A stretch of 64,000 bases of DNA from Pyramidobacter sp. YE332 (GTDB lineage Bacteria > Synergistota > Synergistia > Synergistales > Dethiosulfovibrionaceae): contig NZ_CP133038.1 of NCBI RefSeq assembly GCF_033060595.1, forward strand, positions 1,302,001 through 1,366,000, written 5' to 3'. Positions within the stretch are counted from its first letter, which is position 1; each line of letters opens with the position of its first letter. The notes under the pieces were generated by a model that was given only the letters and a program-made list of their open reading frames with translations, was not told where the DNA came from and did no database searches. Of the stretch, positions 9,130 to 17,092 are shown in pieces. The translations under genes were made by a program, and so were the position numbers.

Positions 9130-10314
9130 TCAGCGCCGCAAAGCGTCGACGCGATCAAGTTTCTCCCAGCAGGGAAGAGGCTCGAGGTCGATACGCCCCA
9201 TGTGCCCGTAGGCGGCCAGACGGCGATATTGCGGCGTGCGCAGCTCCAGATCGCGGATGATCGCCGCGGGACGGAAATCGAAGTTGGCGCGCACCAGCTC
9301 GGTCAGCTGTTCCTCGTTGAGTTTAGAAGTCCCGAAAGTCTCCACGTGCACCGAAACGGGACGAGCCACGCCGATGGCGTAAGCCACCTGGATCTGACAA
9401 CGCCTGGCCAGGCCGGCCGCGACGACGTTCTTGGCGGCGTAGCGGGCCATATACGCGCCCGAACGGTCCACTTTCGTCGGGTCCTTGCCGGAGAAAGCGC
9501 CGCCGCCGTGAGGCACCATGCCGCCGTACGTATCAACGATGATCTTGCGTCCCGTCAGCCCCGTGTCGGCCATCGGCCCCCCGAGGACGAAACGCCCCGT
9601 GGGATTGACGAGGACGCGAGGATTCTTCATCAATTCTTTGGGCATAACCGGTTCGATGACGTCCCGGGTGATCAAGTCGCGCAGCTCTTCCAGCGAAACC
9701 ATGGGACTGTGCTGCGACGACACCACAATCGTGTCAGCCGCGACGGCAACGCCGTCGCGGTATTCCAGCGTGACCTGGGTCTTGCCGTCGGGACGCAGGC
9801 AATTCAGCGTACCGTCCTTGCGCACGGCCGTGAGACGGCGGGCCAGGCGCTGGGCCAGCGCAAACGGCATGGGGAGGAATTCGGGCGTCTCGTCGGTCGC
9901 GTAACCGATCATCATGCCCTGGTCGCCGGCGCCGATACGATCGATCTGGTCGTCGTCCATCTCCGACTCGCGGATTTCCATGGCTCTGTCAACGCCCATG
10001 GCGATGTCGCCGGACTGCTCGTCGATCTGCGTGAACACGGCGCAGGTCTCGCCGTCAAAACCGAATTTGGCACGGTTATAGCCTACGTCGAGCACCGCTT
10101 TGCGGGCGATGCCGGGAATGTCTACGTAGGCCTTCGTGGTGATCTCGCCGGCGACGATGATCGCCCCTGTGGCAACCAGCGTTTCGCAGGCCACACGGCT
10201 CATCGGGTCCTGCGCGAGGATTGCGTCGAGCACGCCGTCGGAAATCTGATCGGCCAGCTTGTCAGGATGCCCTTCGGTGACCGATTCCGAAGAGATAAGG
10301 ATTTTTTCCGCCAT
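9130..10314 (-). CDS. metK: S-adenosylmethionine synthetase
   Basis: 394 residues from the ATG at 10314 (GGAGGTACTGCA upstream). It has the three MetK signatures: [19 protein letters not shown] at the N-terminus, [13 protein letters not shown] near residue 115, and [19 protein letters not shown] near 265. It makes S-adenosylmethionine from methionine and ATP. The leader (10358-10531) is a SAM-I riboswitch with a terminator, so the gene is shut down by its own product. Confidence 0.97.
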   Translation of the reverse strand: MAEKILISSESVTEGHPDKLADQISDGVLDAILAQDPMSRVACETLVATGAIIVAGEITTKAYVDIPGIARKAVLDVGYNRAKFGFDGETCAVFTQIDEQSGDIAMGVDRAMEIRESEMDDDQIDRIGAGDQGMMIGYATDETPEFLPMPFALAQRLARRLTAVRKDGTLNCLRPDGKTQVTLEYRDGVAVAADTIVVSSQHSPMVSLEELRDLITRDVIEPVMPKELMKNPRVLVNPTGRFVLGGPMADTGLTGRKIIVDTYGGMVPHGGGAFSGKDPTKVDRSGAYMARYAAKNVVAAGLARRCQIQVAYAIGVARPVSVHVETFGTSKLNEEQLTELVRANFDFRPAAIIRDLELRTPQYRRLAAYGHMGRIDLEPLPCWEKLDRVDALRR

Positions 10315-10357
10315 TGCAGTACCTCCATAAAGTGAAATCGCCGTTCTCACGGGAGAT

Positions 10358-10390
10358 AAAAAAGAGCCTCTCCGCGAGGAGAGACTCAAA
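10358..10390 (-). terminator. Riboswitch expression-platform terminator of metK
   Basis: Hairpin GAGTCTCTCC...GGAGAGGCTC followed by TTTTTT on the minus strand, between the SAM-I aptamer and the metK ribosome site. It forms when SAM is bound. Confidence 0.85.
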
Positions 10391-10402
10391 AACAGCCGAG
10401 TG

Positions 10403-10528
10403 TGCTCCTCTCATCATCCGACCCGCAGCATTCTCGCTCCGGTCTCTGGTTTTGGCACCACACTCCCCGTACGGGCAGGTTGCCGGGCATCGTCGGGCCA
10501 GTCCCTCAGCCGCTCTTGATAAGAGTTT
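10403..10528 (-). promoter_or_regulatory. SAM-I (S-box) riboswitch
   Basis: The minus strand reads CTTATCAAGAGCGGCTGAGG, then GGACTGGCCC, a CCCGGCAACC core, GGTGCCAAAACCAG and a closing GATGAGAGGAG. These are the conserved S-box blocks (P1, kink-turn, the pseudoknot-forming loop and J3/4) in the right order and spacing. A terminator follows at 10390-10358, so this is a transcription-attenuating OFF switch for metK. Confidence 0.95.
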
Positions 10529-10537
10529 TACCGGTTC

Positions 10538-10565
10538 ATTATACACAGCTCCATAAAGTTGTCAA
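10538..10565 (-). promoter_or_regulatory. metK promoter
   Basis: On the minus strand TTGACA (10565-10560), a 16-nt spacer and TATAAT (10543-10538), a near-consensus sigma-70 promoter. Transcription should start near 10531, just ahead of the S-box. Confidence 0.8.
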
Positions 10566-10581
10566 CCGAATAAAAGCGTAC

Positions 10582-10615
10582 AAAAAGGGAGCCCGCGCCT
10601 CCTCGCAAGCTCCCT
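10582..10615 (-). terminator. Terminator after yajC
   Basis: Minus-strand stem AGGGAGC/GCTCCCT (10615-10609 with 10592-10586) followed by TTTTTG. It lies about 50 nt after the yajC stop. Confidence 0.6.
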
Positions 10616-10665
10616 CACCTTGTTCCCGACGACGTAGGGCAGTACGCCCCCGGGGACGTCAAAAA

Positions 10666-10929
10666 TTATTTGCAGACCATCTGCACAGCGCCGCGAAGAA
10701 TCTCGATGCGGCTGCCGCCCGTTTCAATGACCAAAGTTTCCTCATCGGCCTCGAGCACCGTTCCCTTGACGCCGCCGATGGTCACGACGCGGTCGCCGGC
10801 CTTCACGCCCCGCTGCATCTCATCGTGCGCGCGCTTCCGTTTCTTTCCCGGGATCAGAATGAAGGCGTAATAGAAAAGGATCAGAACGCCGACATAGAGC
10901 AGCGTGTAGTACAGGCCCTTGCTTTCCAT
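10666..10929 (-). CDS. yajC: Sec translocon accessory protein YajC
   Basis: An 87-residue bitopic membrane protein: one N-terminal helix (YTLLYVGVLILFYYAFIL), a basic stretch (GKKRKRAHDEM) and the conserved GDRVVTIGGVKGTV block followed by ETGGSRIEILRGAVQ. YajC joins SecDF and SecYEG at the membrane. Its usual neighbours (tgt, secD, secF) are absent; here it follows the M20 gene by 15 nt on the same strand and may be co-transcribed with it. Confidence 0.92.
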   Translation of the reverse strand: MESKGLYYTLLYVGVLILFYYAFILIPGKKRKRAHDEMQRGVKAGDRVVTIGGVKGTVLEADEETLVIETGGSRIEILRGAVQMVCK

Positions 10930-10944
10930 CGCGGGGCGGCCGTT

Positions 10945-12135
10945 TTATCTGCCGAGATAATCTTCGACGATGGAGACGAAGACCGCCGAACCTTTCCAGA
11001 ACACGTCTTCGTCGACGTCGAAGTGGGGGTTGTGGTGCGGGCCGTCGGTGTGCTTTTCGTGGTTCGACGAGGACAGGAACATAAAAGCGCCGGGACGTTC
11101 CCTAAGGTAGAAGGCAAAATCCTCGCCGCCCATGTTCGGCGCTGGAATGGAAGTGACCACGCCGTCTCCGCCCAGCACCTTGACCGCCGCGCCAGCCGCC
11201 AACTTGGCCATTTCGTCGTCGTTCACCACCGGGGCCGCGCCCCAGATCATCTCGTACTTGCACTCGGCGCGGTACGACGTGGCGATGCCTGCGGCGATCT
11301 CGCCGATACGTTTGCCAAGATACTGACGCACCTCTTCTTCGAGCGCGCGCGTCGTCCCCTCGATCTCCACCTCGCCGGGAATGGCGTTGTAGGCGATGCC
11401 TCCATGGATCCGGCCGATGGTGACGACCGCCGCCTTGGTGGAAGGCACCTCGCGGGCGATGATCTCCTCCAGAGCCAGCACGATGTTGGACGCGACGACG
11501 ATCGGATCGACGCCTTTCTCGGGCGTCGATCCGTGACAGCCCTTGCCCGTCACGTGCAGTATGAAATGGTCGTACGACGCCATGCAGCAACCGGGCGTCA
11601 CGATCACCGTCCCCGCGGGGATATTCGGGTCGATGATGGTGCCGATATGCATGCCGAACACGGCGTCGACGTGGGGATTTTCCATCACGCCTTCCTTGAG
11701 CATGATCTGAGAGCCGGTGCAGGTCTCTTCGCCGGTCTGGAAGATCAGCTTGACCGTTCCCTTCAGGTCGGCTTTGTGCTCGTTCAGAACTTTGGCGGCG
11801 CCGAGAAGCATCGTGATGTGCGTGTCGTGGCCGCAGGCATGCATCCGTCCCTCGTGCCTGGAAGCGAAGGGCAGCCCCGTCGCCTCCGCGATAGGCAGAC
11901 CGTCCATATCGGCGCGCAGGGCCACGACCTTGCCGGGCTTGCCGCCTTCGATCAGGGCGACGACGCCGGAATCGAGCGCGTTCTTCTTGTAAGGGATCCC
12001 CATCGCGTCGAGTTCCGCGCACAGCAGCGCCTGAGTTTCGGGAAGATCCTCGCCCAGCTCAGGGATCTGATGGAACCGGCGTCTCAGCGCCACAAGATCG
12101 TTTTGAAGCGATTGGCATTTCTCCCACATATTCAA
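10945..12135 (-). CDS. M20 family amidohydrolase (N-acyl amino acid hydrolase type)
   Basis: 396 residues, typical of hippurate/N-acetyl-amino-acid hydrolases. Metal site motifs: ALRADMDGLP at 72-81, HACGHDTH at 99-106, and IFQTGEE at 131-137 (the common form is FQPAEE). A late GGEDFAF motif lies near residue 343. AAAGGAG precedes the ATG. Upstream on the same strand lie two small membrane-protein genes and a PucR regulator, a cassette suggesting import of an N-acyl amino acid or amide followed by hydrolysis in the cytosol. The substrate is not known. Confidence 0.9.
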   Translation of the reverse strand: MNMWEKCQSLQNDLVALRRRFHQIPELGEDLPETQALLCAELDAMGIPYKKNALDSGVVALIEGGKPGKVVALRADMDGLPIAEATGLPFASRHEGRMHACGHDTHITMLLGAAKVLNEHKADLKGTVKLIFQTGEETCTGSQIMLKEGVMENPHVDAVFGMHIGTIIDPNIPAGTVIVTPGCCMASYDHFILHVTGKGCHGSTPEKGVDPIVVASNIVLALEEIIAREVPSTKAAVVTIGRIHGGIAYNAIPGEVEIEGTTRALEEEVRQYLGKRIGEIAAGIATSYRAECKYEMIWGAAPVVNDDEMAKLAAGAAVKVLGGDGVVTSIPAPNMGGEDFAFYLRERPGAFMFLSSSNHEKHTDGPHHNPHFDVDEDVFWKGSAVFVSIVEDYLGR

Positions 12136-12253
12136 GAGCTCCTTTCAGTCCATGACATCCATGTGATAAAAGAGAGGGCGAAAGACGGCATCGTCCCCGC
12201 CCTGACTCGATACAGAGGTTCGAATCTCACCTTTTTTGGATAGCTTCGATGAA

Positions 12254-12910
12254 TCAGGCTTTCTTCTCCATCACGTAGAACGCGCGGGCGATGGCGATGC
12301 AGCCGAAGACCGCCGCGGGGATCGTAATGTAGGCCGGAGTTTTGACGAAGTAGATCAGCGCCAGAGGGATAGCGAGGCCGAAAACGGCGATCTTGGGATA
12401 TTTGATCGCGAAGTTGCCGAAGGTACCGCCGAAGATCGCGCCGGCCGCGTACTTGACGAAAGCGTCGGAAACGACCTTGGGCAGCGCGGCGACGACGGAC
12501 GCGCCGATGAACGCGGCCAGGAGGACGGCGATCAGATTGGTGACGATGGAGCCGCAGATGCCCAGCGTCGAGACCACTTCGGCCTGGAGCGTGCCGGGCT
12601 CGGTGTGCGTGGCGTCGAGCGCCTGAGCGGCGCAGGGCACGCGCATGTTGCCGATGTTGCCGGAAAGGAACACGAGATAAGACCCGGAAAGGCCGATCAC
12701 GGAATAATAGGAAATCGGTTCGACGAAATAGAACGCGCCAAAGGATGCGGCCACAAGCCCCCAGGCCTTCAGCACCACGTCGAGGCTGGGCCAGCAGTTA
12801 TAAGCGCTGCACAGCCACAAAACGGGCAAAAAACTCATGGCGGCGGCGAGAAGATTCGTCGGCGTACCGATACGGATACAACCTTTTTTCCACTGAGCGT
12901 TCAGATCCAT
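12254..12910 (-). CDS. Polytopic membrane protein, partner of the DUF5058-like gene
   Basis: 218 residues from the ATG at 12910; the upstream ATG at 12928 overlaps the ribosome site AAGGAGG and is rejected. About six hydrophobic segments are visible (e.g. LLAAAMSFLPVLWLC, ISYYSVIGLSGSYLVFL, IVTNLIAVLLAAFIGASVV, IAVFGLAIPLALIYFV, ITIPAAVFGCIAIA). No named family is recognised. It starts 27 nt after the DUF5058-like gene and lies 118 nt upstream of the M20 amidohydrolase. I infer a two-subunit permease for the amidohydrolase substrate; nothing in the sequence proves transport. Confidence 0.7.
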   Translation of the reverse strand: MDLNAQWKKGCIRIGTPTNLLAAAMSFLPVLWLCSAYNCWPSLDVVLKAWGLVAASFGAFYFVEPISYYSVIGLSGSYLVFLSGNIGNMRVPCAAQALDATHTEPGTLQAEVVSTLGICGSIVTNLIAVLLAAFIGASVVAALPKVVSDAFVKYAAGAIFGGTFGNFAIKYPKIAVFGLAIPLALIYFVKTPAYITIPAAVFGCIAIARAFYVMEKKA

Positions 12911-12937
12911 AGAAAAAACCTCCTTCATCCATCCTGA

Positions 12938-13657
12938 TTACATCATGACGACGTCGTGGATCACGGCGCACGCCATGCCGAAGAGCATGGCGATGCCGAG
13001 CGCGTATTCGGTGAGCTTGGGATGCTTCGGCACGACGCACTTCACCAGGAAGACCATCGCCACGGCTCCGGTCAGCGCGGCGAGCATGTTGCCCGTGCCG
13101 CGGCGGATCTCGTTGCTGCACAGATAGCCGAAGACGCCCAGAGAGGCCGCGCCGCCGATCGCGGCCAGCCATTTCGTGTCGCCGCCGCCCATTTTTTCGC
13201 GGAGTTTTTCCAGATAAGGAGCGAAGAGCCCGCTGACGAGGAGCCAACCGCAGCCGTTCAGGGCCATCGCGAACCAGGTCACGGCCATGACCTGCAGCGT
13301 GAAATTCTCCTTGCCCAGCCCGCTGCCGGCCGCCTCGGCCGCCAGAGTAGCCGCCGTCAGCTCGGTCGGAGCCGCGCCGATGATGGACAGACGCAGCCAG
13401 GCCATAGGCGAACCGATCGTCGCCATCAGACCGACCATGACGATGAAGACGCCGATGGCGGGACCGATGGCCGAGATCAGTCCGACGCGGAACGCCGTCT
13501 TGGTGATTTCCGGACTGATCTGCGCCTCGCGGGCCGTCCGCTTGGCCAGACGGGTGAACAGCAGCGACTGAACCAGCGACACCACGACGGTGACGGCGCA
13601 GAGGGCCCAGACCATGGGCTGGTTGCCAATTCTCATAACTTCCTGCAAAGACTCCAT
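12938..13657 (-). CDS. DUF5058-like polytopic membrane protein
   Basis: 239 residues with about seven hydrophobic segments and a glycine/proline-rich centre (AIGPAIGVFIVMVGLMATIGSP, then a GAAPTELTAATLAAEAAGSG loop, residues about 94-113). The N-terminus (IGNQPMVWALCAVTVVVSL) resembles proteins I recall as DUF5058, often found beside M20 peptidases; this assignment is from memory. GAGGAGG precedes the ATG. It is the first gene of the cassette, probably controlled by the upstream PucR regulator. The conserved polar loop between helices is a candidate substrate site. Confidence 0.65.
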   Translation of the reverse strand: MESLQEVMRIGNQPMVWALCAVTVVVSLVQSLLFTRLAKRTAREAQISPEITKTAFRVGLISAIGPAIGVFIVMVGLMATIGSPMAWLRLSIIGAAPTELTAATLAAEAAGSGLGKENFTLQVMAVTWFAMALNGCGWLLVSGLFAPYLEKLREKMGGGDTKWLAAIGGAASLGVFGYLCSNEIRRGTGNMLAALTGAVAMVFLVKCVVPKHPKLTEYALGIAMLFGMACAVIHDVVMM

Positions 13658-14015
13658 GAAAACCGTACCTCCTCGAAAATGATCGCCATAAGATGGACCA
13701 GAACAACGTTCCGGCCTTTTCGATAAAGCCCCGCGTCAGCTCTTCTCCTTCAGCGCTCACCGCCGACGTTGTTTTCATCATAAATATTTCTTTCACAAAC
13801 ATCAATGTTCTTAAAAGACAAAAAACAAGGATATTTTTTCATAGCGTCGATCTGAGTTCTTTTTTTATATCAGTTTTTCAAATTACAACAAATTAATACC
13901 GATAAAAATAGCCACAGGAGACTATTTTCATGCTCCTGTGGCTTATTTTGTATTCAAGAGACAAGATCGCACCGACATTTTACCATCATGCGGCCATGAG
14001 GATCGGCCGTTTCCG
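13658..14015. other. Intergenic region between cassette genes and PucR gene
   Basis: About 360 bp, AT-rich in its centre (13780-13910), in contrast with the GC-rich flanks. It holds the PucR gene terminator at one end and should hold the promoter of the membrane-protein/M20 operon. I see no convincing -35/-10 pair and no clear operator palindrome. Confidence 0.5.
13905..13942 (-). terminator. Terminator after the PucR-family gene
   Basis: Stem GCCACAGGAG (13911-13920) with CTCCTGTGGC (13933-13942), followed on the minus strand by TATTTTTAT. Confidence 0.75.
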
Positions 14016-15625
14016 TTACGCCTTTTTGTGCATGCGGTACAGCTTCAAAGCTATCATCACGTTGAGTCGATCGCCGCTTTTGGACGGATCGATGCCGAGG
14101 AGATCGCAGATCTTCCGCCAACGGTACTTGAGCGTGTTATAGTGAACGTCCATCGCCATGGCCGCGTCTTTCAAGTTCCAATTGCAGCTCACCGTCGTCT
14201 GAAGCGTATCCAGCAGCGTGGCGCCGGCAGGCCGTTCATCGCTCAGGAGCGGCCCCAGATAACGCTCCATGAAGCTGCAGCCCTCGGAAGTACCGGCTAC
14301 GCCATACAGCAGTTTATAGACCCCCATTTCCGACCACGATGCGATGACGTTGCCGCCCGTGCTGCGACGCAGAAGTTCAAGTCCCTGCTGGGCCTGGCGG
14401 TAACTTTCGGGACAGTCGAAGACGTTGTTGCACGGATCGCCCACGCCGACTGTCACCGTAAAACCGGTTTCGGTCTGGATCACCTTCATCATATCGACCA
14501 GCGTGCGCCGCAGCAGGTCGTTAAAGAATCCTCCCCCGTTTTCGTCGCCCGAAGGAAAGATAAAGACGATCGAGTCGCTCATCTCCGCATAGGGATATTT
14601 TCCGCCGTTAAGACGCGCCAGGAACGACCGGGCGATCGCATAGATACGCGACTTGCTGTTTTCGATGGCGTTCACGCCCTGGCCGCCGGAAATGGCGCGG
14701 GTCAGGCAGCTCTTGTAGTTGTCGATATCGACGATGACCACGCGCTGAGGACCTTCAAGGTTCCAGTTGAAACTCTTGGCTCGATTCCAAGCCTCCTGCT
14801 CCATGCGGATGTTACGGGTGATCAGGTCCTGCACGAATTCGTTGCGATAACGCGATTCCACCTGATGCCGAACCTCGCGGCGCTGAAAGTACAGGAGCAG
14901 CGCGCCCTTGGCCTGATTGATCGGGATCTCCGACCAGCGGTCTTTGAGCTTTTCGGCGTCGGCGTCGAAAATGAGGTGTCCCAAAAGCCGGCCGTTGAGC
15001 ATCACGTCCTCGTGGGGATAAAGATTCAGCACGTCCTTGAGCGGAAGCGTATCCAACGCCGCCGGCAGTTGCGGCGAATCGGAGAAAATGTACTTTCTGT
15101 CCGTCGCGAGATCCACGAAGGCCAGATCCACGTGCGTGAATTCGCAGAGCACCTGCATGATTTCCTCGATCTCCGCCGCCCGCACGCTGAGGCCGAAAAA
15201 GGTGTGGCGAACTTTTTCGGAGTATTTGAGCAGGCGCGCCTGGTCGTGAATGATCAGCGACTGCACCGGGTGAATGATGGCGGCAAAGGGGACGGAAATG
15301 GGAATGTCGATGATGGGGAATTTATGCTGGTCGGCCAGGTCGAGCACCGACTGGGGAACCTGTTTGATGTAGCGTTCGGTCTTGATGCCGATGCAGGTGG
15401 CCTGACGTTCGATCAGTTCGCGGACGAGCGCGAGCAGCTGTTCTTCCGTCTGAAAAGCGTAAGCCAGCGTGAGCACGCACTCGCCGCCGCGGATCCATTT
15501 CCACGAGTCGGGGGCTTCGATAAAGGTCGTGGTGGAAATTTCCCGGTCGAGCCCGCCAAATCCCGCCAGCACATGAAACCCTTGAAAGACTCCAGGGCCA
15601 ACGTTTCCCGCACAGTTGTCGTCAT
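14016..15625 (-). CDS. PucR-family transcriptional regulator (N-terminus needs a -1 frameshift)
   Basis: About 535 residues with PucR architecture: an N-terminal PucR domain (VLAGFGGLDREI, then EAPDSW and the GIKTERY...P region), a GGDEF-like middle, and a C-terminal HTH_30 domain (DAAMAMDVHYNTLKYRWRKI). The ATG at 15625 has AAGGAG at good spacing and gives MTTTVRETLALESFKGF, the family's usual opening, but in a frame different from the rest. The shift falls at 15581-15575, a G_GGT_TTC heptamer. Without it, the main frame would start at the poorly supported ATG 15647 or 15671. PucR proteins activate catabolic genes in response to substrate; the adjacent membrane-protein/M20 operon is the likely target. 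Confidence 0.8.
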
Positions 15626-15682
15626 CGCTCAAGATCTCCTTATGCATTTCGAACTTGCGAACTTCATGCAAAGTATAGTACT

Positions 15683-15688
15683 ATTATA
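15683..15688 (-). promoter_or_regulatory. Candidate -10 of the PucR gene
   Basis: TATAAT on the minus strand about 60 nt before the ATG at 15625. The -35 region is not clear. Confidence 0.4.
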
Positions 15689-15855
15689 GAGTTGAATTTT
15701 AAAGGTATCGTTTTCGCTCGTCATAAAGGGACGTCTGTTTTTGTTTTGCCGCCTTTGCGGCGGAAAAGCAGCGCGTCCTCTGCCGATAAGGACGAGTGTT
15801 TCAATTCTACATGAAAATTCTCTGAAGGCAAATTTGAGGAGGCTTCCCAGAAATT

Positions 15856-16476
15856 ATGACTCTGCTCAAAAGTAAAATCCCGGCGTTTTTCGCGTTCGCC
15901 GCCGTTTGCCTTTGTCCCCCAGCGTGGGCGCTTTCGCAGAAGGAGTTCATGGATCTTTGTCTGAACGGCGACGCGCTGCAGGTCGCATCGGCCCTGAAAG
16001 ACGAAGGGATCTCCGTCGGCAAAGCCGACGCCAAAGGCAACACGCCGCTGATGATGGCCGCCCAGGCCAAAGGCAAGGCCGCCGATCCCGACAAAATCAG
16101 GCTGCTCGTCAACGCCGGAAGCAACGTCAACGCCGCCAACAAAGAGAGGATGCGCGCGCTGGCCGCCGCCGCCCAGGACAGCGACAATCCCGAGATTATC
16201 GTCGCCCTGGCCGCGGCCGGAGCCGAGCTGGAAGAACGCGGCTCCCGCGGCTGGACGCCGCTCGGTCTCGCGGCGATGCGCAATCCCAATCCCGAGATCG
16301 CCGCGGCGCTGATCGACCTCGGCGCCGATCTCGCCGCCGCGGATAACTCCGGCGCCACCCCGTTCATGCTGGCCGCGCGGGCCGGCAACGCCTACGAAGT
16401 TCTGATCACGCTGCTTGACGAAGGCGCCGATCCCACCGTGACCGGCGCCAACAAAAGACGGCCTGGAGTTACATAG
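15856..16476 (+). CDS. Secreted ankyrin-repeat protein, N-terminal ORF of a split gene
   Basis: 206 residues with a signal peptide (basic start, IPAFFAFAAVCLC core, cut after PAWA) and four or so ankyrin repeats, seen as NTPLMMAAQ, RMRALAAAAQDSDNPEIIVALAAAGA, GWTPLGLAAMRNPNPEIAAALIDLGA and GATPFMLAARAGN. The last repeat breaks off at a run of four A (16453-16456): reading one base back continues with KTAWSYIESG, the repeat-end motif also seen in the next ORF as KTAFDYAQ. The gene therefore reads as the first part of a longer ankyrin/coiled-coil protein. GAGGAGG precedes the ATG. Function unknown; export suggests an envelope or extracellular binding role. Confidence 0.75.
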   Translation: MTLLKSKIPAFFAFAAVCLCPPAWALSQKEFMDLCLNGDALQVASALKDEGISVGKADAKGNTPLMMAAQAKGKAADPDKIRLLVNAGSNVNAANKERMRALAAAAQDSDNPEIIVALAAAGAELEERGSRGWTPLGLAAMRNPNPEIAAALIDLGADLAAADNSGATPFMLAARAGNAYEVLITLLDEGADPTVTGANKRRPGVT

Positions 16477-16505
16477 AAAGCGGCAAAAAATACACTCCCG
16501 AACAA

Positions 16506-17045
16506 TTGGCCACGCTCAAAGAGCGCACGCAGCAAAAGAATGCTCCCGCCCCCATGACGCCGGAACGCTTCGCCAAACTCTGCCGCCGCGGTCTGGCACG
16601 ACGCGTCGGTCTTTACCTCGAGGCCCGCACCGACCCGAACGCTCCCGTCGATGGCCTGACGCCGCTGATGTGGGCCGCGCAGTACAACGCGCACCCCGAC
16701 GTCGTCGGTGTTCTCATGAAGTGGGGGGCCCGCGAGAACGCCCGCGACGACCGCGGGCGCACCGCGCTGATCCTGGCCGCCTCGACGAACGGCAATCCGA
16801 AAGTCCTTTCCGAGCTTCTCGTTCACGGAGCCCGCGTCGATTACCGCGACGTCGACGGCAAGACCGCCTTCGATTACGCCCAGGCCAATCCGGCGTTCGC
16901 CGCCGAGGATCTGCTGCTCCTTTCCTCCATCGCCGCAAGCGTAAACGAAGCGGAAGAGCGCGGCATCCAGATCGGTGCCGAGCGTCAGAAAAGCGTCGGC
17001 GGCCCCGCGGACAATCCGCGGATCGTGCCGCTCTATAAAAAATAG
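16506..17045 (+). CDS. Ankyrin-repeat protein, middle ORF of a split gene
   Basis: 179 residues counted from the TTG at 16506, but the frame is open back to the break near 16456 and no ribosome site precedes the TTG. Repeats are visible as GLTPLMWAAQYNAHPDVVGVLMKWGA, GRTALILAASTNGNPKVLSELLVHGA and GKTAFDYAQ. It ends at a TAG right after six A (17037-17042); one extra A, or a -1 shift, joins it to the coiled-coil ORF downstream (IADEQNEILRLTTAAVELRKKAD). Most likely the middle third of one gene from 15856 to 19009. Confidence 0.7.
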   Translation: MATLKERTQQKNAPAPMTPERFAKLCRRGLARRVGLYLEARTDPNAPVDGLTPLMWAAQYNAHPDVVGVLMKWGARENARDDRGRTALILAASTNGNPKVLSELLVHGARVDYRDVDGKTAFDYAQANPAFAAEDLLLLSSIAASVNEAEERGIQIGAERQKSVGGPADNPRIVPLYKK

Positions 17046-17092
17046 CCGACGAGCAGAACGAGATCCTTCGCCTCACGACAGCCGCCGTCGAG

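Noticed and set aside
12215-12228. GAGGTTCGAATCTC, a tRNA T-arm-like sequence upstream of the M20 gene
   Set aside because: The stem and loop do not register with a T-arm (loop would have 8 nt), and no acceptor, D or anticodon arms can be built around it.
10402-12243. Long plus-strand ORF (613 codons) opposite metK leader, yajC and the M20 gene
   Set aside because: It is the antisense shadow of well-supported genes in GC-rich DNA, is His/Asp/Arg-rich, and covers the S-box riboswitch.
13688-13805. Possible leader peptide (MKTTSAVSAEGEELTRGF...) before the DUF5058-like gene
   Set aside because: No proper ribosome site, no run of control codons, and the frame continues deep into the next gene as a shadow.
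15700-15855. Riboswitch in the leader of the ankyrin gene
   Set aside because: There are GC-rich short hairpins (e.g. GCCGCCTTTGCGGC) but no match to c-di-GMP, fluoride or other motifs I know.
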